From: Caulobacter vibrioides
GTDB taxonomy: Bacteria; Pseudomonadota; Alphaproteobacteria; Caulobacterales; Caulobacteraceae
Direction: 5' to 3'
Assembly: GCF_002310375.3 (NCBI RefSeq)
Contig: NZ_CP023315.3
Location: 1,860,001 to 1,924,000, forward strand
Length of the DNA stretch: 64,000 bases
Positions 41,194 to 54,754 of this stretch are shown piece by piece (position 1 is the stretch's first letter; each line of letters begins with the position of its first letter). A program made the translations under genes and the position numbers. The notes beneath the pieces are model-generated. The model was not told the origin of the DNA and did not search any database. It worked only from the letters and a program-made list of their open reading frames with translations.

Positions 41194-41786
41194 TAGCCGT
41201 CCTTCTTGCTGGCGATTGGCCGATAGCGAGCGTCGAGCGCCCGGTTGAGGGCGAGGACGTTGACGCGGGGCTGCCCGATGAAGCCTAGCAGCGGCTGCTG
41301 GACCTGAGCGTCGATCAGCGCCGTGACCTCATTTTGCGGCACGCCGCGCGCCTTGGCGATCCGCGGAGCCTGGAAGCGGGCGTTGGCCGGCGAGATGTCC
41401 GGATCCAGGCCCGAGCCCGAGGTGGTCACGGCGTCGGCGGGGATCGCCACGCCGGGGTTCTCGGCCCGCAGGACGGCCGCATCGGTCTTTTGCCGGCCGA
41501 TCAGGGTCTCGTTCAGCGGGCCCATGTTGGAGCCGCTCGACGCGCTAGCGTCATAGCCGGCGCCCGCAGCCGAAGGACGACCGTGGAAGTACTCCGGCTT
41601 GGCGAAGACCTGACCGATCAGGGCCGAGCCAACCACCTTGCCGCCGGCGTCGCGGACGAGGCTGCCGTTGGCCTGGGCTGGGAACGCCGCCTGGGCGACC
41701 CCAGTGACGGCCAGCGGATAGGCCAGGCCCAGCAGGGCGGTGAACAGGCCCATCGAAACCAGGGCGGGGCGAAGATTAGAAAGCAT
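41193..41786 (-). CDS. kdpC: Potassium-transporting ATPase subunit KdpC
   Basis: A 197-residue subunit of the KdpFABC pump. One N-terminal membrane helix (ALVSMGLFTALLGLAYPLAV) is followed by a periplasmic domain with the family hallmarks GSALIGQVFAKPEYFHGRPSA, SSGSNMGPLNETL, TTSGSGLDPDISPANA and a C-terminal VNVLALNRALD. It lies between kdpB (27 bases) and kdpD (overlapping). Length matches the family. Confidence 0.95.
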   Translation of the reverse strand: MLSNLRPALVSMGLFTALLGLAYPLAVTGVAQAAFPAQANGSLVRDAGGKVVGSALIGQVFAKPEYFHGRPSAAGAGYDASASSGSNMGPLNETLIGRQKTDAAVLRAENPGVAIPADAVTTSGSGLDPDISPANARFQAPRIAKARGVPQNEVTALIDAQVQQPLLGFIGQPRVNVLALNRALDARYRPIASKKDG

Positions 41787-41813
41787 GACGGATAACTCTC
41801 CGATGGCTCGTGT

Positions 41814-43874
41814 TTACGCCAGACCCAGGGCCGAGACCACGAGGTCGATCAGCTTGATGCCGACAAACGGTGCGACCAGGCCGCCGAACCCATAGAGGGT
41901 CAGGTTGCGCGACAGCAGCTTGCCGGCGCCGACGGCGCGGTACTTCACGCCCTTCAGGGCCAGCGGGATCAGGGCGACGATGATCAGGGCGTTGAAGATC
42001 ACCGCCGACAGGATGGCGCTCTGCGGGCTGTGAAGATTCATGACGTTCAGCGCGCCCAGGGCGGGCAGGGACACCACGAACATCGCCGGGATAATGGCGA
42101 AGTACTTGGCGACGTCGTTGGCGATCGAGAAGGTCGTCAGGGCGCCGCGGGTGATGAGCATCTGTTTGCCCACCTCGACGATCTCCAGGACCTTGGTGGG
42201 GTCACTGTCGAGGTCGACCATGTTGCCCGCCTCGCGCGCGGCCTGGGCGCCCGTCTGCATGGCGACGCCGACATCGGCCTGGGCGAGGGCGGGGGCGTCA
42301 TTGGCGCCGTCGCCGCACATGGCCACCAGGCGACCCTTGCCCTGTTCTTCCCGGATCAGCCGCAGCTTGTCCTCGGGGGTCGCCTCGGCCAGGAAGTCGT
42401 CGACGCCGGCCTCCGAGGCGATGGCGGCGGCGGTCACCGGGTTGTCGCCGGTGATCATCACCGTGCGCAGGCCCATACGGCGAAGGTCCGCGAAGCGCTC
42501 CTTCACGCCGGGCTTCACGACGTCCTTCAGGTGGATGACGCCCACGAGGACGCCGTCCTCGCTCACCGCCAGCGGCGTTCCGCCCGAGCGGGCGATGCGG
42601 TCGACGGTGGCGGTCAGCTCGGCCGGGATGCTCTGGGGCTCCAGCGCCAGCGAGCGGTAGACGGCGTCGACCGCGCCCTTGCGCCAGCTGCGACCGTCGT
42701 GATCCAGGCCCGACTGGCGGGTCTGGGCGGTGAACGGGATCGAGGTCGCGCCCTGGGGCGGCTCGACGGTCAGGCCGGCGTTGCGCGCCAGCTCGATGAT
42801 CGAGCGGCCTTCCGGCGTCTCATCCGCCAGCGAGGCCATCAGGGCCGCCCTCATCGCCACGTCGGAACGCACGCCCGGAGCGGGGATGACCTCGGTGGCC
42901 ATGCGGTTGCCGAAGGTAATGGTGCCGGTCTTGTCCAGCAGCAGGGTGTCGACGTCGCCCGCCGCCTCGACCGCGCGGCCCGAGGTGGCCAGGACATTGA
43001 CCTTCAAGAGGCGGTCCATGCCGGCGATGCCGACGGCGCTGAGCAGGCCGCCGATGGTCGTGGGGATCAGGGTGATGAACAGGGCGCCCAGCACCAGCGG
43101 ATCCAGCGCCACGCCCGAGAACTTGCCCAGGCCCAGCAGGGTCACGACCGCGATCAGGAAGATCAGGGTGAGGCCCGCCAGGAGCACGGCCAGGGCGATC
43201 TCGTTGGGCGTCTTGCGGCGGTCGGCGCCTTCGACCATCGCGATCATGCGGTCGAGAAAGGTCGAGCCCGCCTCGGCCGTGACCCGCACCTTGATCCAGT
43301 CAGAGACGACCGTGGTGCCGCCGGTGACGGCCGAGCGGTCGCCGCCGCTTTCGCGGATCACGGGCGCGCTCTCGCCGGTGATGGCGGCTTCATTGACGCT
43401 GGCCATGCCTTCGATGATCTCGCCGTCGGTCGGGATCACGTCGCCGGCCTCGACCAGGATCACCTCGCCCATCCCCAGCTTGTGGGCCGGGGTCGGGATC
43501 CAGGTCCCGGTCTTGGGGTCGACGAGCAGCTTGGCCTTGGTGGTCACGCGGGTGGCGCGCAGGCTGTCGGCCGCCGCTTTGCCGCGTCCCTCGGCGACGC
43601 TTTCGGCGAGGTTGGCGAACAGCACCGTGGCCCACAGCCAGATCGCGATCTGGATGGCGAAGCCCGCCGCCTGATGGGTCGCCACCGCCGCGACCGCCGA
43701 GACGGTCGACAGCAGGGCCACCAGCCAGGTGGCGAAGATCACCGGATTGCCGGTCAGCTTGCGCGGATCGAGCTTGAGGAAGGCGTCCTTGGCCGCGCGA
43801 GCGAGCACGGCGCTGGAGAGGCCGCCGGCCAGGGCGCGTCGGCCCTCGCCAGCGTGGATATCGAGAGAGCTCAT
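41814..43874 (-). CDS. kdpB: Potassium-transporting P-type ATPase subunit KdpB
   Basis: The catalytic ATPase, 686 residues. The phosphorylated Asp is in [17 protein letters not shown] in [19 protein letters not shown] and [18 protein letters not shown]. The Pump's membrane helices are all present. ATG 43874 (MSSLDIHAG) is chosen over an in-frame extension that runs into kdpA. It follows kdpA after 11 bases. It also has the [10 protein letters not shown] motif of the A-domain. Confidence 0.96.
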   Translation of the reverse strand: MSSLDIHAGEGRRALAGGLSSAVLARAAKDAFLKLDPRKLTGNPVIFATWLVALLSTVSAVAAVATHQAAGFAIQIAIWLWATVLFANLAESVAEGRGKAAADSLRATRVTTKAKLLVDPKTGTWIPTPAHKLGMGEVILVEAGDVIPTDGEIIEGMASVNEAAITGESAPVIRESGGDRSAVTGGTTVVSDWIKVRVTAEAGSTFLDRMIAMVEGADRRKTPNEIALAVLLAGLTLIFLIAVVTLLGLGKFSGVALDPLVLGALFITLIPTTIGGLLSAVGIAGMDRLLKVNVLATSGRAVEAAGDVDTLLLDKTGTITFGNRMATEVIPAPGVRSDVAMRAALMASLADETPEGRSIIELARNAGLTVEPPQGATSIPFTAQTRQSGLDHDGRSWRKGAVDAVYRSLALEPQSIPAELTATVDRIARSGGTPLAVSEDGVLVGVIHLKDVVKPGVKERFADLRRMGLRTVMITGDNPVTAAAIASEAGVDDFLAEATPEDKLRLIREEQGKGRLVAMCGDGANDAPALAQADVGVAMQTGAQAAREAGNMVDLDSDPTKVLEIVEVGKQMLITRGALTTFSIANDVAKYFAIIPAMFVVSLPALGALNVMNLHSPQSAILSAVIFNALIIVALIPLALKGVKYRAVGAGKLLSRNLTLYGFGGLVAPFVGIKLIDLVVSALGLA

Positions 43875-43885
43875 GGGATCACCAC

Positions 43886-45598
43886 TCAGCGGAGGGCCGC
43901 GACCGCGCCGAGCGCTTGGAAGTGCTCGACGATCGGTCCCAGCGCCATCGCGGGGAAGAACTGCAGGCCGCCCAGGATCAGGATCACCCCGATCAGGAGG
44001 CCGATGAAGAGACCGCCGTCGGTCGGCAGCGTGCCGGCGGTGGGGGCGAGCTTGGGCTTGGAGACGAGGCTGCCGGCGATGGCCAGCACCGCCACGATCG
44101 GCAGGAAGCGGCCCAGCGCCATGGCGATCCCCAGCGTCACGTTCCACCAGGGCGCGTTGGCGGTGAGGCCCGCGAAGGCGGAGCCGTTGTTGGCCGTGCC
44201 CGAGACATAGGCGTAGAGGATCTCCGACAGGCCGTGCGGACCGTTATGCATGAGGCCCTTGAGCGCCTCGGGCAGCACAGCCGCCAGACCCGAAAAGCCC
44301 AGCATCGACAGCGGGATGATCACCACCGCCAGGATCGAGAACTGGATCTCCCGCGCTTCGACTTTCTTGCCCAGATACTCCGGCGTGCGGCCGACCATCA
44401 GGCCGGCGACGAACACCGACAGCAAGGCCATGACGACCATGATGGCGACGCCCGAGCCGATCCCGCCGGGCAGAATCTCGCCCAGCTGCATCAGGAACAT
44501 GGCGATGCCGCCGCCCAGGGGCATCAGGCTGGAGTGCATGCCGTTGACCGAGCCGTTCGAGGCGCCGGTGGTCATGGCGACCCAGGCGGCCGTGGCCGGA
44601 GCGCCGAAGCGGACCTCCTTGCCCTCCATGTTGACCGACGTATCGACCTTGGCGGCGACCTGAGCCGGCGGGGCCTGGGTCTCGGTGGCGTAGACGCCGG
44701 CGGCGCCCGCAAACAGCAGCACGAAGGCGGCGATCACCAGGGCGCGGACGTCCTTCTTGGCCAGCACGGTGCGACCGAAGGCGAAGAAGGCCGCCCAGCC
44801 CAGGGTGTTGATCGAGACCGCCGTGATCAGGTTGGTCAGCGGGGTCGGGTTCTCGAACGGGTGGGCGGAGTTGGCGTTGAAGATCCCGCCGCCATTGATG
44901 CCCAGCATCTTGATCGCTTCTTGCGAGGCCACCGCGTAGAGCGAGATCTTCTGCTCGGCGCCTTCGAGTGTGTGAGCGGTGACGCCGGCGGCCAGGGTCT
45001 GGGGCAGGCCCAGGGCGACCAGAACGACCGCGACCACGAAGGCCAGGGGCAGCAGCAGGTAGAGGGTCGTTCGGATCAGGTCGGCCCAGAAGTTGCCGAC
45101 GCCCTCGCCGCGATTGGCCACGAACGCCCGGGCGAGCGCAGCGGCCACGGTCGCGCCGGTGGCGGCCGAGACGAAGTTCTGCACCGTCAGCACCAGCATC
45201 TGGCTGAGCGTCGACATGGTGGTCTCGCCCGCATAGCTCTGCCAGTTGGTGTTGGTGATGAAGCTGATCGCGGTGTTGAACGACAGGTGACCCGAAAGCC
45301 CCGGGAAGCCCTGCGGGTTCAGCGGCAGCACGCCCTGCAGGCGCAGCACCGCATAGACGAAGACAAAGCCGATCAGGTTGAAGGCTAACAGCGCCAGCGC
45401 ATAGGCGTGCCAACTCTGGCTCTTCTTGGGATCAACGCCGCAGGCCTTGTAGAACAGACCCTCGACGGGGCGCATCACGGGATCGAGAAAGGTCTTCTCG
45501 CCGTTCCAGACGCGCGAAAGAAAAACGCCCAGCGGCCAGCCGATGGCGACCGCCAGGCTCAGGGTCAGGGCGATCTCCGCCCATCCTTGCCATGTCAT
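43886..45598 (-). CDS. kdpA: Potassium-transporting ATPase potassium-binding subunit KdpA
   Basis: A 570-residue channel-like subunit with ten membrane segments. Selectivity-filter-like loops are visible ([16 protein letters not shown] with [15 protein letters not shown], and [16 protein letters not shown]). It opens as [20 protein letters not shown]. It follows kdpF after 12 bases. Like other KdpA it is in the order kdpFABC. Confidence 0.96.
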   Translation of the reverse strand: MTWQGWAEIALTLSLAVAIGWPLGVFLSRVWNGEKTFLDPVMRPVEGLFYKACGVDPKKSQSWHAYALALLAFNLIGFVFVYAVLRLQGVLPLNPQGFPGLSGHLSFNTAISFITNTNWQSYAGETTMSTLSQMLVLTVQNFVSAATGATVAAALARAFVANRGEGVGNFWADLIRTTLYLLLPLAFVVAVVLVALGLPQTLAAGVTAHTLEGAEQKISLYAVASQEAIKMLGINGGGIFNANSAHPFENPTPLTNLITAVSINTLGWAAFFAFGRTVLAKKDVRALVIAAFVLLFAGAAGVYATETQAPPAQVAAKVDTSVNMEGKEVRFGAPATAAWVAMTTGASNGSVNGMHSSLMPLGGGIAMFLMQLGEILPGGIGSGVAIMVVMALLSVFVAGLMVGRTPEYLGKKVEAREIQFSILAVVIIPLSMLGFSGLAAVLPEALKGLMHNGPHGLSEILYAYVSGTANNGSAFAGLTANAPWWNVTLGIAMALGRFLPIVAVLAIAGSLVSKPKLAPTAGTLPTDGGLFIGLLIGVILILGGLQFFPAMALGPIVEHFQALGAVAALR

Positions 45599-45610
45599 GG
45601 AAGTGGTCCG

Positions 45611-45697
45611 TCAGAACTTGTCGGGCCGCAGCATCGCTACGACCATGTAGCCGGCGATCACGATCGCGCCGGCGGCCCAGAGAATGTTCGTAAGCAT
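45611..45697 (-). CDS. kdpF: KdpF small subunit
   Basis: A 28-residue single-helix peptide starting MLTNILWAAGAIVIAGYMVV and ending MLRPDKF. The KdpF pattern is a short N-terminal amphipathic start, one membrane helix and a C-terminal RPxxF/Y, as seen here. It stabilises the KdpABC complex. It lies directly upstream of kdpA in the right order, but is too short for usual ORF calling. ATG 45697 follows GAGGCGCG; the upstream 27-residue ORF ends two bases earlier. Confidence 0.92.
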   Translation of the reverse strand: MLTNILWAAGAIVIAGYMVVAMLRPDKF

Positions 45698-45699
45698 CG

Positions 45700-45783
45700 T
45701 CAGACGCGCCTCAGCGCGGCGACGAACGCGCCGAACAGGGCGAACAGGCCAAGCGCCAGCGCCCCGTAGAGAAGATCAGCCAT
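45700..45783 (-). CDS. 27-residue membrane microprotein preceding kdpF
   Basis: ATG 45783 with a strong ribosome site AAGGAGG reads MADLLYGALALGLFALFGAF and ends VAALRRV, a single hydrophobic helix with a basic C-terminal end. It ends two bases before the kdpF start. It is not KdpF itself, which is recognisable next. It may be an additional Kdp subunit or regulator, or a leader peptide for translation of kdpF. Evidence is position, ribosome site and hydrophobicity only. Confidence 0.65.
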   Translation of the reverse strand: MADLLYGALALGLFALFGAFVAALRRV

Positions 45784-45822
45784 CACGGCCTCCTTGGATG
45801 TCGGAGGCTAGGGACTACGAAG

Positions 45823-45866
45823 CCGCATAAGGGCTCTATGCGGAAGCGGCGGGCGCGCATAAGGGC
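45823..45866 (-). promoter_or_regulatory. Candidate KdpE operator / kdp promoter element
   Basis: CCGCATA (45823-45829) and TATGCGG (45837-45843) are a perfect inverted repeat with a seven-base spacer. The left arm extends into GCATAAGGGC (45825-45834), repeated as GCATAAGGGC at 45857-45866, exactly 32 bases on. It lies 40-83 bases before the first kdp ORF, where a response regulator would bind. Not compared with known KdpE sites. Confidence 0.55.
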
Positions 45867-45945
45867 GGCGTAAAGATCGACGAAAGGCTGCGCGCCACTG
45901 ACCGCTCCGGCGAGCGCCGCCGGGCGATCAATGGCGCGCGCCCGA

Positions 45946-50344
<4,399 letters not shown>

Positions 50345-50348
<4 letters not shown>

Positions 50349-51610
50349 TGGGCGGTCTCCGAGGCGGGAACCAAGCTGGTGAAGGCGCCGGTCAGGCGAT
50401 TGAGCTGGGCGCGGTCGATCTGGAAGGACTTGAGAACAGCGAGCCGTCTGGCTTTGGCCTCGAGCAGGGCTTTCTGAGCCTCGATGACGTCGAGATAGGA
50501 GAAGCCGCCGCGATTGAACCCCTCGCGGACGAGATCGACGGTGCGGGCGTTGGCCGGCACGATCTCCGCCTCGATCCGACGCGCCTCGCCGGCCTTCTGG
50601 GCGAGCGAGGCCTGGACGGCGGCGATCTTGCGCTCGAAGACGCTCCTGGCGCCGATCAGGTCGAGTTCGCTCGCGGTCTGCGCCGCGCGAGCCTGTTCGA
50701 TGGCGGCTTTGTTGGTGTCGTAACGGCCCAGCGGAATGGAGCCGCCGATGACAGCCGCGACATCGCCTCCGTCGTTGAGATAACGCAGTCCCGCCCGCCA
50801 GGTCGGATCCTGGACAGCCTTGCTCTCCTCGACGCGAAGCCGTGCGGCGGCGACGCCGCGCTGGGCCTCGATCAACGCCAGATCGATCGCTGAGGCGGGG
50901 CCGGCGACCTGGTCGGCGGGCGAGAGGTCCTCCAGCGCGGCCGCATCGATCTCGATCTCGCCGCCACCCCAGAAGGCGGCCAGCGCGCGGCGGGCGTTGG
51001 TCGCTCTGGCTTGCGCCTGAGACAAGGCGATCCCGGCCTCCGCGACCTGGGCGTCGGCGCGAGCGCCGGCGAACAACGGGTCACGCGCCACCTTCACTCG
51101 GCGATCGACCTCGACCTGAGCGCGCTGGGCGATCGCGAGCCGATCCGCAGCGAGCCGGGCCTCGGCCTCCGCCGCCACGGCGTCGATCCAGGCCAGTTCC
51201 GCCTCATGCAGCAGATCTAGAACGCGAACATCGTCGCGCAGGCGCGTCAGCGAAATGTCGCTGCGGGCCAGAGCGCCACGGGCGGCGCGCTTGCCGCCGC
51301 GCTCCTGGCTTTGCTCATAGTAGACGGTCGCCTGGGTGCGATCGATCAGCGAGTAGGATCCGCTCCCCGCGATGTCTTCGACCTCGACGCCGACGACAGG
51401 GTTGGGGCGGACCGTGGCTTGACGGACAGCGGCTTCGGCGGCGTTCAGCCGGGCCGCGAGCGCCGGACGCGAAGGGTCGGCCTTGGCCGCGCGGCTCAGC
51501 GCTTCGGGCAAGGTCAGGGGCTCGGCATGGGCCAAGACGGGCGTCGCCAAGGCGAGCGCCGTGGCGAGCAGCCAGGACCGCAGGGCGCGGCCTTGGTGGG
51601 AGGCAGTCAT
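50345..51610 (-). CDS. czcC: TolC-family outer-membrane channel of the metal efflux system
   Basis: A 421-residue outer-membrane efflux protein (OEP) with signal peptide (SWLLATALALATPVLAHA), long alpha-helical regions (the two internal OEP repeats) and alternating strands. Typical positions are LTLPEALSRAAKADPS near the start, NPVVGVEVEDIAGSG and FSYLDVIEAQKALLEA near the end. It is the outer component in the order C-B-A. Start ATG 51610, 45 bases after the histidine-rich protein gene. Confidence 0.9.
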
Positions 51611-51655
51611 AGGAAATCCTCGAACGTGCGGGGGCGTGGCGCGGGGCCACGCGGA

Positions 51656-52138
51656 TCAGGCGACGTAGATGAGGAGGGGTTTGGGCGGACGGTCTTGTTG
51701 GACCGCCTCGATCCCTTGGCGCAGATCGTGTTGCGACCCGAAGAGCGACGGCGACGAGGACCAGGCGACCGTCAGGTCTGAGCTTTCCGGCAGCCCATAG
51801 ACGGACGGGCTGTCATGATGGTGGTGGTGATGATGATGGTGCTGACTTAGCGTGGCCGGATCGGACGATGCGTCATCCGTAACGTTCGCCGCGCTTGTAC
51901 CGGCGTCGTGCGCGTCATGGTCGGCCGCGAGGCTTGGGTGATTGTGGTCGCCGTCGTGCTCATGCTCTGGAGCATCAACGATCGCACCTACGAAGGCGCT
52001 GGCCGCGTGGGTTTGGCCCGTGTCATGCAGCAGCCGATCAATGGTCGCGACGGGCGCGCGAACGACGAGCAGGGCCATCAGCATGACGGCCAATGCCCCC
52101 ACGCAACGACCTAGCCGACTGTTCGCACGAGCAATCAC
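51656..52138 (-). CDS. Histidine-rich exported protein at the head of the metal-efflux operon
   Basis: A 160-residue protein. N-terminal hydrophobic segment (GALAVMLMALLVVRAP) is a likely membrane anchor or signal. Two metal-binding-like tracts follow: HEHDGDHNH with DHDAHD nearby, and nine consecutive His in QHHHHHHHHHD. Position fits CzcI-type proteins in czc operons, but similarity cannot be checked here. It probably binds Zn/Co/Ni/Cd in the periplasm as a sensor, buffer or donor to the pump. Start GTG 52138 with AGGGGAG upstream. Confidence 0.8.
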   Translation of the reverse strand: MIARANSRLGRCVGALAVMLMALLVVRAPVATIDRLLHDTGQTHAASAFVGAIVDAPEHEHDGDHNHPSLAADHDAHDAGTSAANVTDDASSDPATLSQHHHHHHHHHDSPSVYGLPESSDLTVAWSSSPSLFGSQHDLRQGIEAVQQDRPPKPLLIYVA

Positions 52139-52147
52139 GGGCTCCCC

Positions 52148-52300
52148 TTAGCGCTTCGAACGCCACGCGGCATTGTCGCGTGCTGCGGCGCAAACCGCAA
52201 TGGCGTCGGTGCGGGAGAGGGCGAGACAAACGCGCTCGGCCCGCCTCCGACGAGCCTCGTATGGCTTGAAGCGCCTGAGCGGCGGTTGCCCGCGCACCAT
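52148..52300 (-). CDS. Possible 50-residue basic protein, upstream of the histidine-rich gene
   Basis: ATG 52300 opens a 50-codon frame that ends TAA nine bases before the histidine-rich start, so that its end overlaps the next ribosome site. The product is strongly basic (FKPYEARRRRAERVCLA, then CAAARDNAAWRSKR) with two Cys. Third positions are mostly G/C, as in neighbours. No family recognised. It could be chance in GC-rich DNA. Confidence 0.35.
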   Translation of the reverse strand: MVRGQPPLRRFKPYEARRRRAERVCLALSRTDAIAVCAAARDNAAWRSKR

Positions 52301-52397
52301 AGCCCTCAAGCGGACGGTCAGAGCCGTCTCGCCGTTCACCGAAACCAGCGCGGTTGAAGAGGGGGCGGGACGATGGCGACAAGAAAGACGGTGGGGA

Positions 52398-52943
52398 CTA
52401 GTTCGGCTCAAGCATCTCGGCCAGGGCCAGCACCGCCGTCCACGTACGCCCCGTGATCCGTGTGCCAAGAGTCTTCTCGACCAGGCTGGTGGTCAGTTTC
52501 GAGCCGCCGACGCCGTCGGGATAGATCGCATAGATCTGGCGGCTTTCGGCCCGTGCTTGCTCGGTCCCGCGGATCGCCGCGCGCAGGGCGCCCATGGCCT
52601 TCTTGTCGGGGGTGTCCTTGCAGAACAGAGTCATCAGCCAGCCCGGATCGGTCGCCGCGAAGTCCGGGAACGGGTTGGCCGCAACCAAGGCCCGCCAGGC
52701 CTCGGCGGTGCGGACATAGACATCGGTGCGTAGACCCAGGCGCGCCATCAGCTCGGTTTCGATCTGGGTCTGAAGCTCCGCGCCGGTGCGCTCGCCGCTC
52801 TCGAACACCAGGTCGCCGACCTTGGGGCCCATGCGGACTTCGGTGTGGCCAAGATCGGTCAGCAGGCTGGTCAGCTCATCGGCGGTGATCAGACGACCGC
52901 CGGCGGCGTTGACGCCGCGCAGCAGGGCGATGTGGAGGGACAT
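52398..52943 (-). CDS. DUF1697 family protein
   Basis: A 181-residue protein with the DUF1697 pattern: HIALLRGVNAAGGRLITADEL at the N-terminus, LGHTEVRMGPKVGDLVFES, then VYVRTAEAWRALVAANPFPD and SLVEKTLGTRITGRTW. The family is cytosolic, of unknown function. The start ATG 52943 is well placed; the frame opens further upstream without similarity. It precedes the metal operon on the same strand but with 98 bases and a separate likely promoter. Confidence 0.88.
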   Translation of the reverse strand: MSLHIALLRGVNAAGGRLITADELTSLLTDLGHTEVRMGPKVGDLVFESGERTGAELQTQIETELMARLGLRTDVYVRTAEAWRALVAANPFPDFAATDPGWLMTLFCKDTPDKKAMGALRAAIRGTEQARAESRQIYAIYPDGVGGSKLTTSLVEKTLGTRITGRTWTAVLALAEMLEPN

Positions 52944-53222
52944 GGTCGGGCCTTTCGAACGAGGTGGCTGTTTAAGCCCTCGGCGAGCCGCCGTCGCGGG
53001 GGATTTCAGGCCGGCGCTTCGTGCGCACGGTCCGGGGTTTACCCGCCAGCGGGCTGATCGACGGCGAAGGCGAGCGGCGCGCCGGTCGCAATGATCGTCG
53101 TGTGTCATCGGGCTTGGTTTGGGAACAGAGACGAGGCGCTGGCATGCGATAGTGTCATTATGTCGTGCTAGCCGCCGTGACATGTCGCGCCGGTTCTCAA
53201 GTCCCGCTCTTCAAGCGCTTCG

Positions 53223-53729
53223 ATGAGCGATCTGGCCAGCCTGCGCGCGCAGCGGCGCGACCTCTATCAGTTCATCGTCCGCCGGACGCGCGATCCGGCG
53301 ACCGCCGAGGACCTGGTTCAGGAGACGTTCGAGCGCCTTCTGGCCTATGAGCAGGCGCGGACGATCGTTGATCGCGCCGCCCTCGGGTATCGGATCGCCT
53401 TGAACCTGGTGCGAGATCACTTTCGTCGCGCCAGCCGGCGTCCTGCCCAGGCGCTGCACGACGATATCCCGTGCCAAGCCCCCGCGCCGGAGCAGATTCT
53501 GATGCATCGTCAGAAAGTGGAGGTCTTCGGCAAGGCGCTGGACGCCATGCCGCCTCTCCGTCGGGATGTTTTCATCCGTCGCAGGCTACATGGGCACACG
53601 CCCCGTCAGATCGCCGAGGATTTGCGTCTGAGCGAGGCTGCGGTGGAAAAGCACGTAGCGCGGGCTCTTGAGCAACTGCATCGCGAGATCGCCAAGGCCG
53701 AGCGGCGAGCAGGCGAGGGCCGCCGATGA
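53223..53729 (+). CDS. ECF sigma factor, FecI-like
   Basis: A 168-residue extracytoplasmic-function sigma factor. Region 2 is DLYQFIVRRTRDPATAEDLVQETFERLLAY; region 4 is LDAMPPLRRDVFIRRRLHGHTP with helix-turn-helix RQIAEDLRLSEAAVEKHVARAL. FecI-type factors direct transcription of a TonB-dependent receptor gene when the signal passes through a FecR. ATG 53223. It overlaps fecR by ATGA. It lacks the anti-sigma partner of other ECF groups, replaced by FecR. Confidence 0.92.
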   Translation: MSDLASLRAQRRDLYQFIVRRTRDPATAEDLVQETFERLLAYEQARTIVDRAALGYRIALNLVRDHFRRASRRPAQALHDDIPCQAPAPEQILMHRQKVEVFGKALDAMPPLRRDVFIRRRLHGHTPRQIAEDLRLSEAAVEKHVARALEQLHREIAKAERRAGEGRR

Positions 53730-54649
53730 GCCGCGCTCGCAAGCAGGCCGCACTTTGGGCCGCCCGGCGCTTGGACGCTGAAGATCGCATCGACGCCGAC
53801 TTCGAGACCTGGAGGTCGGCGGAACCGTCGCACGCTCAGGCCTTCGACCAGCTCTGGGGCGCGAGCCAGGATCCGGCCTTGGCCGAAGCCATGCGGATCA
53901 GCGAACAGCGCCGCGCCTCGGCCCGGCGCACCCGGCCCCTGGTCCCGCTGGCGGCAGGGCTTGTCGCCTGTGGCCTGGCGGTGCTTGCGATCTGGCCGCA
54001 GGCCCAGTTGATGACCGTCAAGCCGATCGTGCTGCAGACCGCACCTGGTCAACATCGCGTCGCCACACTGCCTGACGGCACCTCTGTGACGCTGGACGGC
54101 GCCACCCGCCTGGAGGTGCGGCTGGGAACCCAACGGCGACAGATCGAACTGGTGCGCGGCGAAGCCTTCTTCGATGTCGCCCACGACACCGCGCGGCCCT
54201 TCACCGTCAAGGCGCCGGAAGGGTCGGCGCGCGTTCTGGGCACCGCCTTTGACCTGGAGCGGGCAGATGGACGCCTGGAGCTTTCGGTGCGGCGCGGGCG
54301 TGTCCGCCTGGCGCCCTCGGGCCTGATCCATCCCACCGCCGATCTGACGATGGGCCAGCGCGCCTTCGCCAAGGAAGGGCGGCTGTCGGCTGTGCGGGCC
54401 TTCGACCTCCATGCGGACGATTGGCGTTCTGGCTGGCTTGAGACGGACGGGGTGACGATGGCTCGCCTCGTCGAACGCCTGAACCGCGCCTCGCCGACGC
54501 CGATCACGATCGCTGATCCGGCTTTGGGCCGCCAACGCGTCGCAGGCCGCTTCCGTCTCGACGAGCCGCAGGCCTTGGTTCGCAATCTGGCCTTGGTGCA
54601 CGGCTTCGCGGTGCGGGAAACGCCCTCGGGTCTGGTGCTCTCCCGTTAG
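53726..54649 (+). CDS. FecR-like transmembrane anti-sigma / signal transducer
   Basis: A 307-residue FecR family protein. N-terminal cytoplasmic domain (RIDADFETWRSAEPSHAQAF), a single membrane helix near 75-93 (PLAAGLVACGLAVLAIWPQ), then a periplasmic FecR domain with APGQHRVATLPDGTSVTLDG and ELVRGEAFFDVAHD, and a C-terminal STN-like region. It senses ligand-loaded receptor and controls the upstream sigma factor. Translationally coupled to fecI. Confidence 0.92.
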   Translation: MSRARKQAALWAARRLDAEDRIDADFETWRSAEPSHAQAFDQLWGASQDPALAEAMRISEQRRASARRTRPLVPLAAGLVACGLAVLAIWPQAQLMTVKPIVLQTAPGQHRVATLPDGTSVTLDGATRLEVRLGTQRRQIELVRGEAFFDVAHDTARPFTVKAPEGSARVLGTAFDLERADGRLELSVRRGRVRLAPSGLIHPTADLTMGQRAFAKEGRLSAVRAFDLHADDWRSGWLETDGVTMARLVERLNRASPTPITIADPALGRQRVAGRFRLDEPQALVRNLALVHGFAVRETPSGLVLSR

Positions 54650-54754
54650 GACGTCGTCGAAACTTCACAAAAATCTCTGTCCGGAAACGCTGCTCCCCAG
54701 CGTCTCCACCGCCGAAGCCGGCGTTGAGCGCCGCGCAAAGTCGGGGATGACGAC

